Below, piece by piece: positions 1 through 5,764 of a DNA stretch of 8,987 bases. Under the pieces are notes generated by a model, which was given only the letters and a program-made list of their open reading frames with translations, had not been told where the DNA came from and did no database searches. The DNA lies in NCBI GenBank assembly GCA_934630975.1, contig CAKTXH010000097.1, forward strand, positions 1 through 8,987. The letters are read 5' to 3'. Each line of letters begins with the position of its first letter. Position 1 is the stretch's first letter. This DNA is from an uncultured Clostridia bacterium (lineage in GTDB: Bacteria > Bacillota > Clostridia > Christensenellales > Aristaeellaceae). The position numbers and the translations under genes were made by a program.

Positions 1-261
1 CAGAACGCGCGTCAGGGCGATATCGACGTCAACGTCTGCCGCCAGAAGCACCTGACCTCCATCCGTAACGCCGCCGGCGCCGAGACCGCGATGAAGCTGA
101 CCTCCATGCGCACGCTGACGCTCGAGGAGTGCCTGGAGTTCATCGACGACGACGAGCTGCTGGAGATCACCCCGAAGAGCCTGCGTATGCGTAAGCGCGT
201 GCTCGAAACCGAACTCCGTAAGAAGCTCGCCGCGAAGAAGCGCGCGGAAGCGAATAATTAA
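1..261 (+). CDS. typA: TypA/BipA translational GTPase, C-terminal end (5' truncated by window)
   Basis: Frame 1 is open from the first base to a TAA at 259-261 and gives the last 86 residues of a longer protein. The segment around VNVCRQKHLTSIRNAAG, then LEECLEFIDDDELLEITPKS and a basic tail matches the conserved C-terminal domain of TypA/BipA. This family is a ribosome-binding GTPase related to EF-G and LepA that helps in ribosome assembly and stress or low-temperature growth; the GTPase domain lies outside the window. The tail after the TPKSLRMRKR stretch is lysine/arginine/alanine-rich, as is common for this protein. CGT arginine codons are more frequent here than in the neighbouring genes, which fits a well-expressed housekeeping gene. 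A strong terminator follows 12 nt after the stop, so typA is the last gene of its unit. The family call rests on recognised sequence, not a search, but the match is long and specific. Confidence 0.93.
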   Translation, partial: QNARQGDIDVNVCRQKHLTSIRNAAGAETAMKLTSMRTLTLEECLEFIDDDELLEITPKSLRMRKRVLETELRKKLAAKKRAEANN

Positions 262-273
262 GCCTTTCTTTCA

Positions 274-308
274 ACCGACCGGGATTTTTGCCCGGTCGGT
301 TTTTTTTT
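274..308 (+). terminator. Intrinsic terminator of typA
   Basis: A perfect 10-bp stem, ACCGACCGGG (274-283) with CCCGGTCGGT (291-300), encloses a 7-nt loop and is followed by eight T residues (301-308). It lies 12 nt past the typA stop codon. This is a textbook rho-independent terminator that separates typA from the next promoter. Confidence 0.95.
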
Positions 309-322
309 GCTTTTCTTCCGCA

Positions 323-351
323 TTGCCTGTTTCAGCCGTTTCTGCTATAAT
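323..351 (+). promoter_or_regulatory. Extended -10 sigma-A promoter of the glycosyltransferase gene
   Basis: A -35 hexamer TTGCCT (323-328), a 17-nt spacer and a perfect -10 TATAAT (346-351) preceded by TGC (extended -10 TGn motif) are present. Predicted transcription starts near 358, leaving a leader of about 15 nt that carries the AGAAGGTG ribosome binding site at 361-368. The TTG of the -35 box is also the first codon of a longer open frame, but it is promoter DNA rather than a real start. Confidence 0.82.
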
Positions 352-373
352 CTTCCTCAAAGAAGGTGACAGC

Positions 374-1558
374 ATGAGCACAATCGTCTTTTTCTGTATT
401 CCGGCCTACGGCCACACCAACCCGACGCTGGGCGTTGTCCGTGAGCTGGTCGCGCGCGGGCACAACGTCGTCTATTATTCCTACGACGCGATGCGCGAAT
501 CCATCGAGGCCGCGGGCGCAGCGTTCGTCTCCTGCAACGCCTACGACGCGGAACAGCGTCTCTCCCCCAAAGACGGCGAACGGCTGGGCAGAGATTTGGC
601 CTTTTCCACCAAGGTGCTCGTCGATACAACGCTGGCGCTGGACAGCGCGATTCTGAGCGATATGCGCGCGCTTGCGCCCGACTGCATCGTCGCGGATTCG
701 ATGGCCATATGGGGCAAGCTGATTGCAAAAAAGCTGGGCATCCCGTTCGTCTCCTCGACGACGACGTTCGCCTTCAACCGCCATTCCGCCCAAATCATGA
801 AGCAAAGCCCCGGCCAGCTTTTCCGCATGCTCGTCTCCATGCCAAAAATCGGCAGGGAGATCAAGCGCCTGCAAGCGGCGGGCTATCCCATCAAAAATGT
901 GCTGGATATCATTCAAAACGACGACAGCACGGATACCATCGTCTATACCTCCCCCGAGTTTCAGCCGTACTCCGACACGTTTTCCGCCGATCATTACGCC
1001 TTTGTCGGCCCATCCGTTCGTCCGGCGGAAACCCGCATGGAAAAGCCCCGTCAGCCGCTCGTCTATATCTCGCTGGGAACGGTGGTCAACGATCAGCCGT
1101 CTTTCTATCGGCAGTGCATCGCCGCGCTGGCGGACAGCCCCTGCCGCGTGATCCTCTCCGTCGGCGAACAGGTCTCGCCCGCCGATTTGGGCGCGCTCCC
1201 CCAAAATGTGGAGGCGCATCCGCAGGTGGATCAAATCGCCGTACTGCAAGTCGCCGATGTGTTTCTCACCCACTGCGGCATGAACAGCGTCAATGAAGCG
1301 CTGTATTTCGGCGTACCGCTGGTCATGTTCCCGCAAACGCCGGAGCAGGGCGGCGTGTGTACCCGCGTGCTTCAGCTCGGCGCAGGGGTCAAGCTCGAAA
1401 AGCCGGACGCCGCGTCCATCCGCAAGGCCATCGACGCGGTGCGCCTCGCCCCCGCATATCGCGAAAAAGCCGCCGAAATTTCGGCGGGCTTCCGCAGGTG
1501 CGCAGGCGCAAAGGGCGCGGCCGAAAAGATTTTGCGGGTCATCGACAAAGCACCCTGA
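374..1558 (+). CDS. GT1/MGT-family glycosyltransferase (macrolide-glycosyltransferase-like, YjiC type)
   Basis: This 394-aa protein has the two-domain GT-B layout of family GT1 UDP-glycosyltransferases. The N-terminus, FFCIPAYGHTNPTLGVVREL, carries the conserved acceptor-domain histidine (His14), which acts as catalytic base in this family. The C-terminal donor-binding motif spans about residues 299-326: HCGMNSVNEAL (His300, Glu308), then GVPLVMFPQTPEQ. That is the bacterial form of the UGT signature, here with PEQ where DQ is commoner. No signal peptide or membrane span is seen, so it should be cytosolic and transfer a sugar from a nucleotide-sugar to a small hydrophobic or lipid acceptor; neither substrate can be read from sequence. 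I chose the ATG at 374 because AGAAGGTG lies 5 nt upstream and because an in-frame TTG start at 323 would fall inside the promoter. It is a single-gene unit with its own promoter and terminator and no biosynthetic cluster around it, so a detoxification or glycolipid role remains open. Confidence 0.85.
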   Translation: MSTIVFFCIPAYGHTNPTLGVVRELVARGHNVVYYSYDAMRESIEAAGAAFVSCNAYDAEQRLSPKDGERLGRDLAFSTKVLVDTTLALDSAILSDMRALAPDCIVADSMAIWGKLIAKKLGIPFVSSTTTFAFNRHSAQIMKQSPGQLFRMLVSMPKIGREIKRLQAAGYPIKNVLDIIQNDDSTDTIVYTSPEFQPYSDTFSADHYAFVGPSVRPAETRMEKPRQPLVYISLGTVVNDQPSFYRQCIAALADSPCRVILSVGEQVSPADLGALPQNVEAHPQVDQIAVLQVADVFLTHCGMNSVNEALYFGVPLVMFPQTPEQGGVCTRVLQLGAGVKLEKPDAASIRKAIDAVRLAPAYREKAAEISAGFRRCAGAKGAAEKILRVIDKAP

Positions 1559-1588
1559 TTGTTATTTTTATGTCAGTCCCAAAACGCG

Positions 1589-1649
1589 AACAGCTTATGT
1601 TGCATGAACAACTTTGTCATTTGCTCAATGCGCCATAAGCTGTTTTTTT
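1589..1649 (+). terminator. Probable terminator of the glycosyltransferase gene (long hairpin)
   Basis: An 11-bp perfect inverted repeat, AACAGCTTATG (1589-1599) with CATAAGCTGTT (1634-1644), is followed by an unbroken T run (1643-1649). The 34-nt intervening segment can extend the stem by a further GCAT/ATGC pairing (1602-1605 with 1628-1631). It begins 30 nt after the glycosyltransferase stop. The long loop is unusual for an intrinsic terminator, but the stem plus T tract is convincing. The following 90 nt (1650-1740) are AT-rich and pyrimidine-rich with no gene that I can see. Confidence 0.75.
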
Positions 1650-1740
1650 GTTTTTGGATGGTTTTTCCAATCTTTGCTTTGTTTAATTTCAAGCGTTGTT
1701 ATTCAATTTGTCTGAGACTGCCAAACTTCTTTTCCGCCTA

Positions 1741-1770
1741 TTTACAACAGCCGCTCTTTTGTGCTATCAT
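1741..1770 (+). promoter_or_regulatory. Extended -10 promoter of the 53-codon small ORF
   Basis: The -35 is TTTACA (1741-1746, 5 of 6 to consensus), the spacer 18 nt, and the -10 TATCAT (1765-1770, 5 of 6) preceded by TGC (extended -10). The predicted start point near 1777 coincides with the first base of a hairpin that opens the leader. The TGCTAT core of the -10 region is shared with the promoter at 323-351. Confidence 0.7.
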
Positions 1771-1776
1771 CTCTGC

Positions 1777-1868
1777 CAACAGAAGGAAAGCGCCGCAAAG
1801 CAGGCGCGAGCCGCTTCTGTTGATATAAGTTTCTGTTCCTGTATAGACAGAAAAAGGAGGTCTTTTCG
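1777..1868 (+). promoter_or_regulatory. Structured 5' leader with mutually exclusive pairings (candidate cis-regulatory RNA)
   Basis: Four short segments in this 92-nt leader are complementary in two ways. A, CAACAGAAG (1777-1785), pairs perfectly with B, CTTCTGTTG (1814-1822), enclosing an inner GCGCC/GGCGC stem (1790-1794 with 1803-1807). C, TTTCTGT (1830-1836), pairs with D, ACAGAAA (1847-1853), directly against the AAAGGAGG ribosome binding site (1853-1860). Alternatively A can pair with C through AACAGAA/TTCTGTT (1778-1784 with 1831-1837), and B with D through TTCTGT/ACAGAA. This is the logic of an attenuator or translational switch. I do not recognise a known riboswitch class, and no ligand is implied. 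A simpler reading is an mRNA-stabilising 5' hairpin plus chance complementarity between short repeats. Confidence 0.4.
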
Positions 1869-2030
1869 ATGCTGAATTCTAATGTTGCCTTTGCGAACTG
1901 CGCAGACCGTATCGGCGAGGCGCGCACCGTTTCCGTGCGCGAGCTGGCGGACATGGTAGGCTTCATCTTCGGGATGGCCGTTTCCGTCGCGCTGGCGACG
2001 GGCGTTGCCCAGTTGATTGCGCTGCTGTAA
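1869..2030 (+). CDS. Unrecognised 53-aa small protein with a C-terminal hydrophobic segment
   Basis: An ATG at 1869 opens 53 codons ending in TAA at 2028-2030. An excellent ribosome binding site, AAAGGAGG (1853-1860), sits 8 nt upstream. The first 28 residues (MLNSNVAFANCADRIGEART and on to RELAD) are polar and mixed in charge. Residues 29-53, MVGFIFGMAVSVALATGVAQ plus LIALL, form a continuous small-residue-rich hydrophobic stretch long enough to span a membrane once. I do not recognise the family. It has its own extended -10 promoter, a structured leader and a terminator, so it looks like a dedicated transcription unit rather than a chance ORF. Possibilities include a small membrane-protein regulator or a type I toxin-like peptide, but no antisense RNA promoter was evident and the C-terminus is not basic. 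Function is unknown. Confidence 0.62.
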   Translation: MLNSNVAFANCADRIGEARTVSVRELADMVGFIFGMAVSVALATGVAQLIALL

Positions 2031-2081
2031 GTGGCCTGATTTCGCGCCGCTTTCCGCGCATTGAAAGCAAGCTATCCAAAA

Positions 2082-2110
2082 ACGGACGCGCGTGGCGCGT
2101 CCGTTCTTTT
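2082..2110. terminator. Bidirectional terminator between the small ORF and mscS
   Basis: A perfect 10-bp stem, ACGGACGCGC (2082-2091) with GCGCGTCCGT (2095-2104), closes a GTG loop. On the + strand it is followed by TCTTTTTT; on the - strand the arm is followed by TTTTT from the A run at 2078-2082. It lies about 50 nt after the small ORF stop and about 25 nt beyond the stop of the convergent channel gene, so it can end both transcripts. Confidence 0.88.
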
Positions 2111-2129
2111 TTCGAAAAATCGCCCGCTT

Positions 2130-2963
2130 TTACGCGCCCGCGTTCTTGATGTACGTCGAATCCGACAGCACGACGATCTTCCGCGCTTTCAGCTCCTGCC
2201 GAATCAGCAGCATGAACCGATAATACACGTCCCAATACGCCTCCGTCGGCGCATAGACGCGCGCGACATATTCGATACCGCCCGCCTGATAGGCGTTGAT
2301 GCCCACAAACGGCGGCTTGATCGCCTCGCGCCCTTCTTCCGCGCGCTTGCAGGCCGCCGCCAACGCGTCGAGCACCGCGTCCGTGTCGATTTCAGAACCG
2401 ATGCAGAGCTTCACATCCACGCGGCGGTAATCCTTAGCCGTATAATTGATGATGCGCTCGGCGGAAAGCTCCTTGTTGGGGATCATCACAGCCTTGTTAT
2501 CCGGCGTGACCAGATGGGTGTACATCAGGCCGATGCGCTCCACCGTACCCTCCGCCTTCTCCGTGCTGATGAAATTCCCCGCGGCAAACGGCTTGGCGAG
2601 CAGAATCACCATGCCGCTGACCACGTTCGCCAGCACATCCTGCACCGAGAGCGAAACGGCCAGCGCGAATAAGCTCAGCAGCGCCACAAGGCTCGTAATC
2701 GGCACGTCAAGCTGCCCCGCCACCATCGTGATGAGCACGATCACCATCACAATCCGCGCCGCCGCCGTCAAAAAGCTGAGCATCGCCTTATCCAGCGTCA
2801 GCTTCGCCACCAACCGGTTCAGCGCCTGCATGACGATTTTGATGATCACCGCGCCGATGACAAAAATCAATCCCGCGCCGATCCATTTATCCATCGTCGC
2901 GTTGTGCAGCGCGCCGACAACCTCCGTCACCTGTTCCGGGGTAAACGCTTCTTCGGTATTCAT
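2130..2963 (-). CDS. MscS-family small-conductance mechanosensitive channel
   Basis: This 277-aa protein matches the usual MscS length (E. coli MscS is 286 aa). Membrane spans are visible at about residues 29-47 and 66-85, with a pore-lining third span at about 90-125. The pore helix reads ALAVSLSVQDVLANVVSGMV, the counterpart of the Gly/Ala-rich MscS TM3, and it is followed by LLAKPFAAGNFI and the beta-domain signature VMIPNKELSAERIINYTAKD YRRV (157-181). The cytoplasmic domain continues to the C-terminus. Channels of this family open under membrane tension and release solutes in hypo-osmotic shock. I chose the ATG at 2963 over an upstream in-frame ATG at 2996 because it forms an ATGA overlap with the stop of the amylase gene and has GAAGGG about 7 nt upstream, inside the amylase coding region. 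The gene is thus the second of a two-gene operon and is probably translationally coupled to it. A member with altered ion selectivity cannot be excluded. Confidence 0.92.
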   Translation of the reverse strand: MNTEEAFTPEQVTEVVGALHNATMDKWIGAGLIFVIGAVIIKIVMQALNRLVAKLTLDKAMLSFLTAAARIVMVIVLITMVAGQLDVPITSLVALLSLFALAVSLSVQDVLANVVSGMVILLAKPFAAGNFISTEKAEGTVERIGLMYTHLVTPDNKAVMIPNKELSAERIINYTAKDYRRVDVKLCIGSEIDTDAVLDALAAACKRAEEGREAIKPPFVGINAYQAGGIEYVARVYAPTEAYWDVYYRFMLLIRQELKARKIVVLSDSTYIKNAGA

Positions 2964-4720
2964 GCCTCCGCCCTTCCGAACACCGCGCCTTCGCATGCGC
3001 CCAGCGCGACCGTCACATAGTCGCCCTGCGCCTTATGCGTCCTGCCGTTCAACAAATCGCAAACAGCCCTGCAATTCGCCAGTTCTTCCGGCAGGCGCAC
3101 CATGCGGCGCACGGCTTTTTCGGATGTATTCAACACGCAGAGCACCGTTTCCTGCTCGGTTTGGCGCAAATATGCATACAAACCGTCCGCGCCGACTTCC
3201 CACGTTCTGAGCGTGCCCTCGCGCAGCACTTCGCTGGCGTTGCGCATGCGCGTCAGGCGCTTATAATAGGCCAGCATCGCGTTGCCGTCCGCCTTATCCC
3301 AAATCATGCTCCGGCGGCAGTCCGGGTCGGGGCCGCCGCGCATGCCCAGCTCGTCGCCGTAATAGATCACCGGCACGCCGGGGTGCGTCATCTGGAAGAA
3401 CACCGCCGCGCGCATGGATTTCACGCGCCCGCCGCAGCGGGTCAGCATGCGCGCCGTGTCGTGGCTGGAAAGGAAATTCCACATGGAGTTCTGCACTTCC
3501 TGCGGATAGAGCATCATCGCGCGGTTGATGCCCGCGTCAAACTGCGCCAGCGACCAGCGGCGGTCGGCGAAGAATTTCCAAATCGCCTCGGAAAGCACGT
3601 AATGCATCGTGCCGTCGAACATATCGCCCACGGTGCACCACTCGCGCGAATCGTGCCAGCACTCGGCGATCATGATGGCGTTCGGGTTGGTTTGCAGCAC
3701 GGCGCGGCGGAACTGCCGCCAGAAATCGGGATAGACCTCCGGCGATACGTCCAGCCGCCAGCCGTCCACATGCGCTTCGCGCAGCCAGTAGCGCCCCACG
3801 TCGAGGAAATACGCCGCGCAGGCTTCGTTCTGCATGTTCAGCTTGGGCATGTACGCCCATTTCTCGCCGAAGGTCATGTAGCCGCAGGGATACTGCTCGC
3901 CGAAGAAGAACCAGTCGTAATATTCGGAGTCCTTCCCCTTCTCCATTGCGTCCTTGAACGGCGCAAAGCCGAGGCCGCAATGGTTGAATACGCCGTCCAG
4001 TACGATGCGGATGCCCTTCTCGTGCAGCGCGTCGGCCAGATTGCGCAGATCCTCCAGCGAGCCGAGCAGCGGGTCAATCCGATAATAATCGAACGTGTTG
4101 TATCGGTGGGAGGTATCGGAAAGGAAAATCGGGGTCATGTACACCACGCCCACGCCCAGCTCGGCCAGATACGGCACGGCTTCCAAAATACCTTTGAGGT
4201 TGCCGCCGAAGCGGTATTCGTTCGCCACGCGCTTGCTGCCCCACGGCTCGACGGCCTCCTCGCCCGGCACATCCACGCGGCGGAAGCGATCCGGGAAAAT
4301 CTGGTAGCCGACGCAGCCGCGCGCCCACTGCGGCTTCTCCTTCGCCGGGTAGGCGTGCGCGTAGTGGAAACCGCTCACCCACTCGGGCTTCTCCGGCACG
4401 GCGCGTGTGCCGTCCGCATCGTGCAGCAGCGTCACGTCGCCCGCCTGCAAGATGAACGCGTAGACAATGCGCGGGTCGTGCGGCGTGAACACCGCCTGCC
4501 AAACCTCGCTGTTCTCGTCGCGCCACATGCGCGTCATCGGCGTATCGGTCGCGCGCGCAAACGGCTCGCCCTCGGCATAGTTATCGGCATGGCGCAGCGT
4601 CACCGCGTCAAACTCGTTCACGGCGGTCGTCAGCCGGATGCAGACGCGCCCGTCGCTGAGCGTGTGGCGATCCTCCAGCCACGGCATATGGCGGATGGCG
4701 GCAATTTGAAGGCTTTTCAT
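2960..4720 (-). CDS. GH13 alpha-amylase family enzyme, neopullulanase/cyclomaltodextrinase/maltogenic amylase type
   Basis: This 586-aa enzyme has the neopullulanase-subfamily layout. An N-terminal beta-rich domain (about 1-130) is followed by a (beta/alpha)8 barrel entered at VGYQIFPDRF (137-146) and a C-terminal beta domain (about 500-586). All catalytic parts are visible: region I DGVFNH (242-247), nucleophile Asp324 in DGWRLDV, acid/base Glu353 in IAECWHD, and transition-state Asp421 in SSHDTARM. MPKLN (291-295) and YYGDELGMRGGPDPDCRR are typical of this subfamily. It should hydrolyse alpha-1,4 (and some alpha-1,6) links in cyclodextrins, pullulan or malto-oligosaccharides. With no signal peptide it acts inside the cell on imported oligosaccharides or on glycogen-derived ones. 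The ATG at 4720 has AAAGGAG 6 nt upstream. It shares a 4-nt stop/start overlap with the mscS-type gene. I found no convincing promoter in the 4721-4861 divergent region on this strand. The exact substrate specificity is uncertain. Confidence 0.93.
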   Translation of the reverse strand: MKSLQIAAIRHMPWLEDRHTLSDGRVCIRLTTAVNEFDAVTLRHADNYAEGEPFARATDTPMTRMWRDENSEVWQAVFTPHDPRIVYAFILQAGDVTLLHDADGTRAVPEKPEWVSGFHYAHAYPAKEKPQWARGCVGYQIFPDRFRRVDVPGEEAVEPWGSKRVANEYRFGGNLKGILEAVPYLAELGVGVVYMTPIFLSDTSHRYNTFDYYRIDPLLGSLEDLRNLADALHEKGIRIVLDGVFNHCGLGFAPFKDAMEKGKDSEYYDWFFFGEQYPCGYMTFGEKWAYMPKLNMQNEACAAYFLDVGRYWLREAHVDGWRLDVSPEVYPDFWRQFRRAVLQTNPNAIMIAECWHDSREWCTVGDMFDGTMHYVLSEAIWKFFADRRWSLAQFDAGINRAMMLYPQEVQNSMWNFLSSHDTARMLTRCGGRVKSMRAAVFFQMTHPGVPVIYYGDELGMRGGPDPDCRRSMIWDKADGNAMLAYYKRLTRMRNASEVLREGTLRTWEVGADGLYAYLRQTEQETVLCVLNTSEKAVRRMVRLPEELANCRAVCDLLNGRTHKAQGDYVTVALGACEGAVFGRAEA

Positions 4721-4784
4721 GGCAATCTCCTTTCACACTTTGCGCGTAATGTAGAATTCAATACTAGATTGTGCTGTATAGTGG

Positions 4785-4813
4785 TTGACATACTTCCGAA
4801 AAAATCTTATAAT
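4785..4813 (+). promoter_or_regulatory. Perfect-consensus sigma-A promoter of degV
   Basis: TTGACA (4785-4790) and TATAAT (4808-4813) are separated by exactly 17 nt, the ideal housekeeping promoter. The region downstream is A-rich, and the start point would fall near 4820, giving a leader of about 42 nt before the degV-type ATG at 4862. Such a strong core suggests high constitutive expression or control by a repressor. Confidence 0.93.
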
Positions 4814-4861
4814 AATAAAGAAACCAGATTTTGACTGATCGAACCATTGGGAGGCCCTTGT

Positions 4862-5704
4862 ATGACGATTCTTGCAGACAGCTGCTGTGATCTCTCCCCG
4901 GAACTGCTCAAAAAAACGCAGGCCAGGGTCGCGCCGCTGACCATTACCATAGACGATAAACATTACGTGGACGACGGCACGGTCGATATCCCGCCGTATC
5001 TGGCCGCGATGAAGGCCAGCAAAAACCCCGTCCGTTCCGCCTGCCCGTCCCCCGATCTGTATGCCGGGGATATCAAGGCGGCGGAGGGCGACTGCTTCAT
5101 CGTCACCCTGTCCTCCAAGCTCTCCGGCTCGCACAACGCGGCGGCGCTGGGCGCGCAGCTCGCGGAAGAAGACATGCCGGAAAAGAAGGTGCACATCTTT
5201 GACAGCGAAAGCGCCAGCGCCGGCGAAACCTACCTCGTGCTGATGATCCACGACCTCATCGCCGCGGGCAAGAGCTTCGAGCAGATCGTCGAAATCGTCG
5301 AGGAAAAGATCCGCTCCATGCACACGCTGTTTGTGCTCGACTCGCTGGATAACCTCGTCAAAAACGGCCGCATCAGCAAGACCGTCGCCCTGCTGGCCAA
5401 CGTGCTTTCCATCCGCCTGCTGATGAGCGACGACGGCCACGGCGCCATCAAAAACATCAGCAAAGCGCGCGGCATCAAGGGCGCGCTCAGCCAGATGGTG
5501 GAAACCTGCCGCAAACACACCGAAGGGCTGGCGGCCGCCTCTCAGCGGCTCGTCATCTCCTATTGCAACTGCCCGGAGCGCGCGCGGCAGGTGCGCGATA
5601 TGATCCGCGAAAAATGCCCGGCCATCGGCGAAATCGTGATGACCCCGACCTCCGCGCTCTCCTCGATGTACGCCAACGACGGCGGCGTCGTCATCGCGTA
5701 TTGA
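4862..5704 (+). CDS. DegV family (FakB-like) fatty-acid-binding protein
   Basis: This 280-aa protein is the normal size for the DegV family. Family motifs are clear: LADSCCDL at the N-terminus, the RSACPSPDLY loop (58-67, equivalent of TSQPS), FIVTLSSKLSGSHNAA (79-94), HIFDSESASAG (111-121) and LDSLDNLVKNGRIS (159-172). Proteins of this fold hold a fatty acid in a buried tunnel; characterised FakB members present it to the kinase FakA for phosphorylation and entry into phospholipid synthesis. The conserved serines at about 84-85 belong to the carboxylate-binding site. The C-terminus reads TPTSALSSMYANDGGVVIAY, instead of the HVGPG-type ending common in FakB proteins, so it may belong to a separate subgroup. 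I chose the ATG at 4862 because GGGAGG lies 7 nt upstream; an in-frame TTG at 4847 would swallow that site. No fakA partner is in the window. It is monocistronic, with a perfect promoter and a strong terminator. Confidence 0.9.
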   Translation: MTILADSCCDLSPELLKKTQARVAPLTITIDDKHYVDDGTVDIPPYLAAMKASKNPVRSACPSPDLYAGDIKAAEGDCFIVTLSSKLSGSHNAAALGAQLAEEDMPEKKVHIFDSESASAGETYLVLMIHDLIAAGKSFEQIVEIVEEKIRSMHTLFVLDSLDNLVKNGRISKTVALLANVLSIRLLMSDDGHGAIKNISKARGIKGALSQMVETCRKHTEGLAAASQRLVISYCNCPERARQVRDMIREKCPAIGEIVMTPTSALSSMYANDGGVVIAY

Positions 5705-5723
5705 GCGATTCAGCTTTGCTTCA

Positions 5724-5764
5724 AAGGGACTCTTTTTCGATCGTTCGGAAAAGAGTCCCTTCTT
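5724..5764. terminator. Long shared hairpin terminator between convergent degV and pgmB-type genes
   Basis: The arm 5724-5740, beginning AAGGGACTCTTTT, pairs with 5745-5761 over 17 bp with a single G-U wobble, around a TCGT loop. On the + strand it is followed by CTTTT, a good terminator for degV. It ends only 3 nt before the stop of the convergent gene. On the - strand only TTT follows the stem, so termination there is plausible but weaker. Confidence 0.85.

Noticed and set aside
323..373. N-terminal extension of the glycosyltransferase from TTG at 323
   Set aside because: These bases are the -35/-10 promoter elements and the leader; the ATG at 374 has the ribosome binding site and begins the typical GT1 first strand.
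332..1336. A 334-codon open frame on the - strand opposite the glycosyltransferase
   Set aside because: The composition (Arg/Gly/Asp/His rich) is that of a GC-rich antisense shadow, and the + strand frame carries the GT1 motifs, a promoter and a ribosome binding site.
1869..2110. Type I toxin-antitoxin locus
   Set aside because: The small hydrophobic product and structured leader are suggestive, but I found no clear antisense promoter on the - strand and the peptide lacks the basic tail common in such toxins.
4734..4830. A promoter for the amylase-mscS operon on the - strand
   Set aside because: I looked for -35/-10 pairs in the divergent region and found only weak matches (for example TAGTAT or TATACA without a fitting -35). 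A promoter must exist somewhere here, but I cannot point to it.
3035..4834. A 599-codon open frame on the + strand opposite the amylase gene
   Set aside because: It is antisense to a GH13 gene with every catalytic motif intact. Its product is histidine-, arginine- and alanine-rich with no domain, and it runs through the divergent degV promoter. Long antisense frames are expected opposite GC-rich coding DNA.
4847..4861. TTG start for the DegV protein five codons upstream
   Set aside because: It would include the GGGAGG ribosome binding site in the coding region; the ATG at 4862 is correctly spaced from it and begins right at the family motif.
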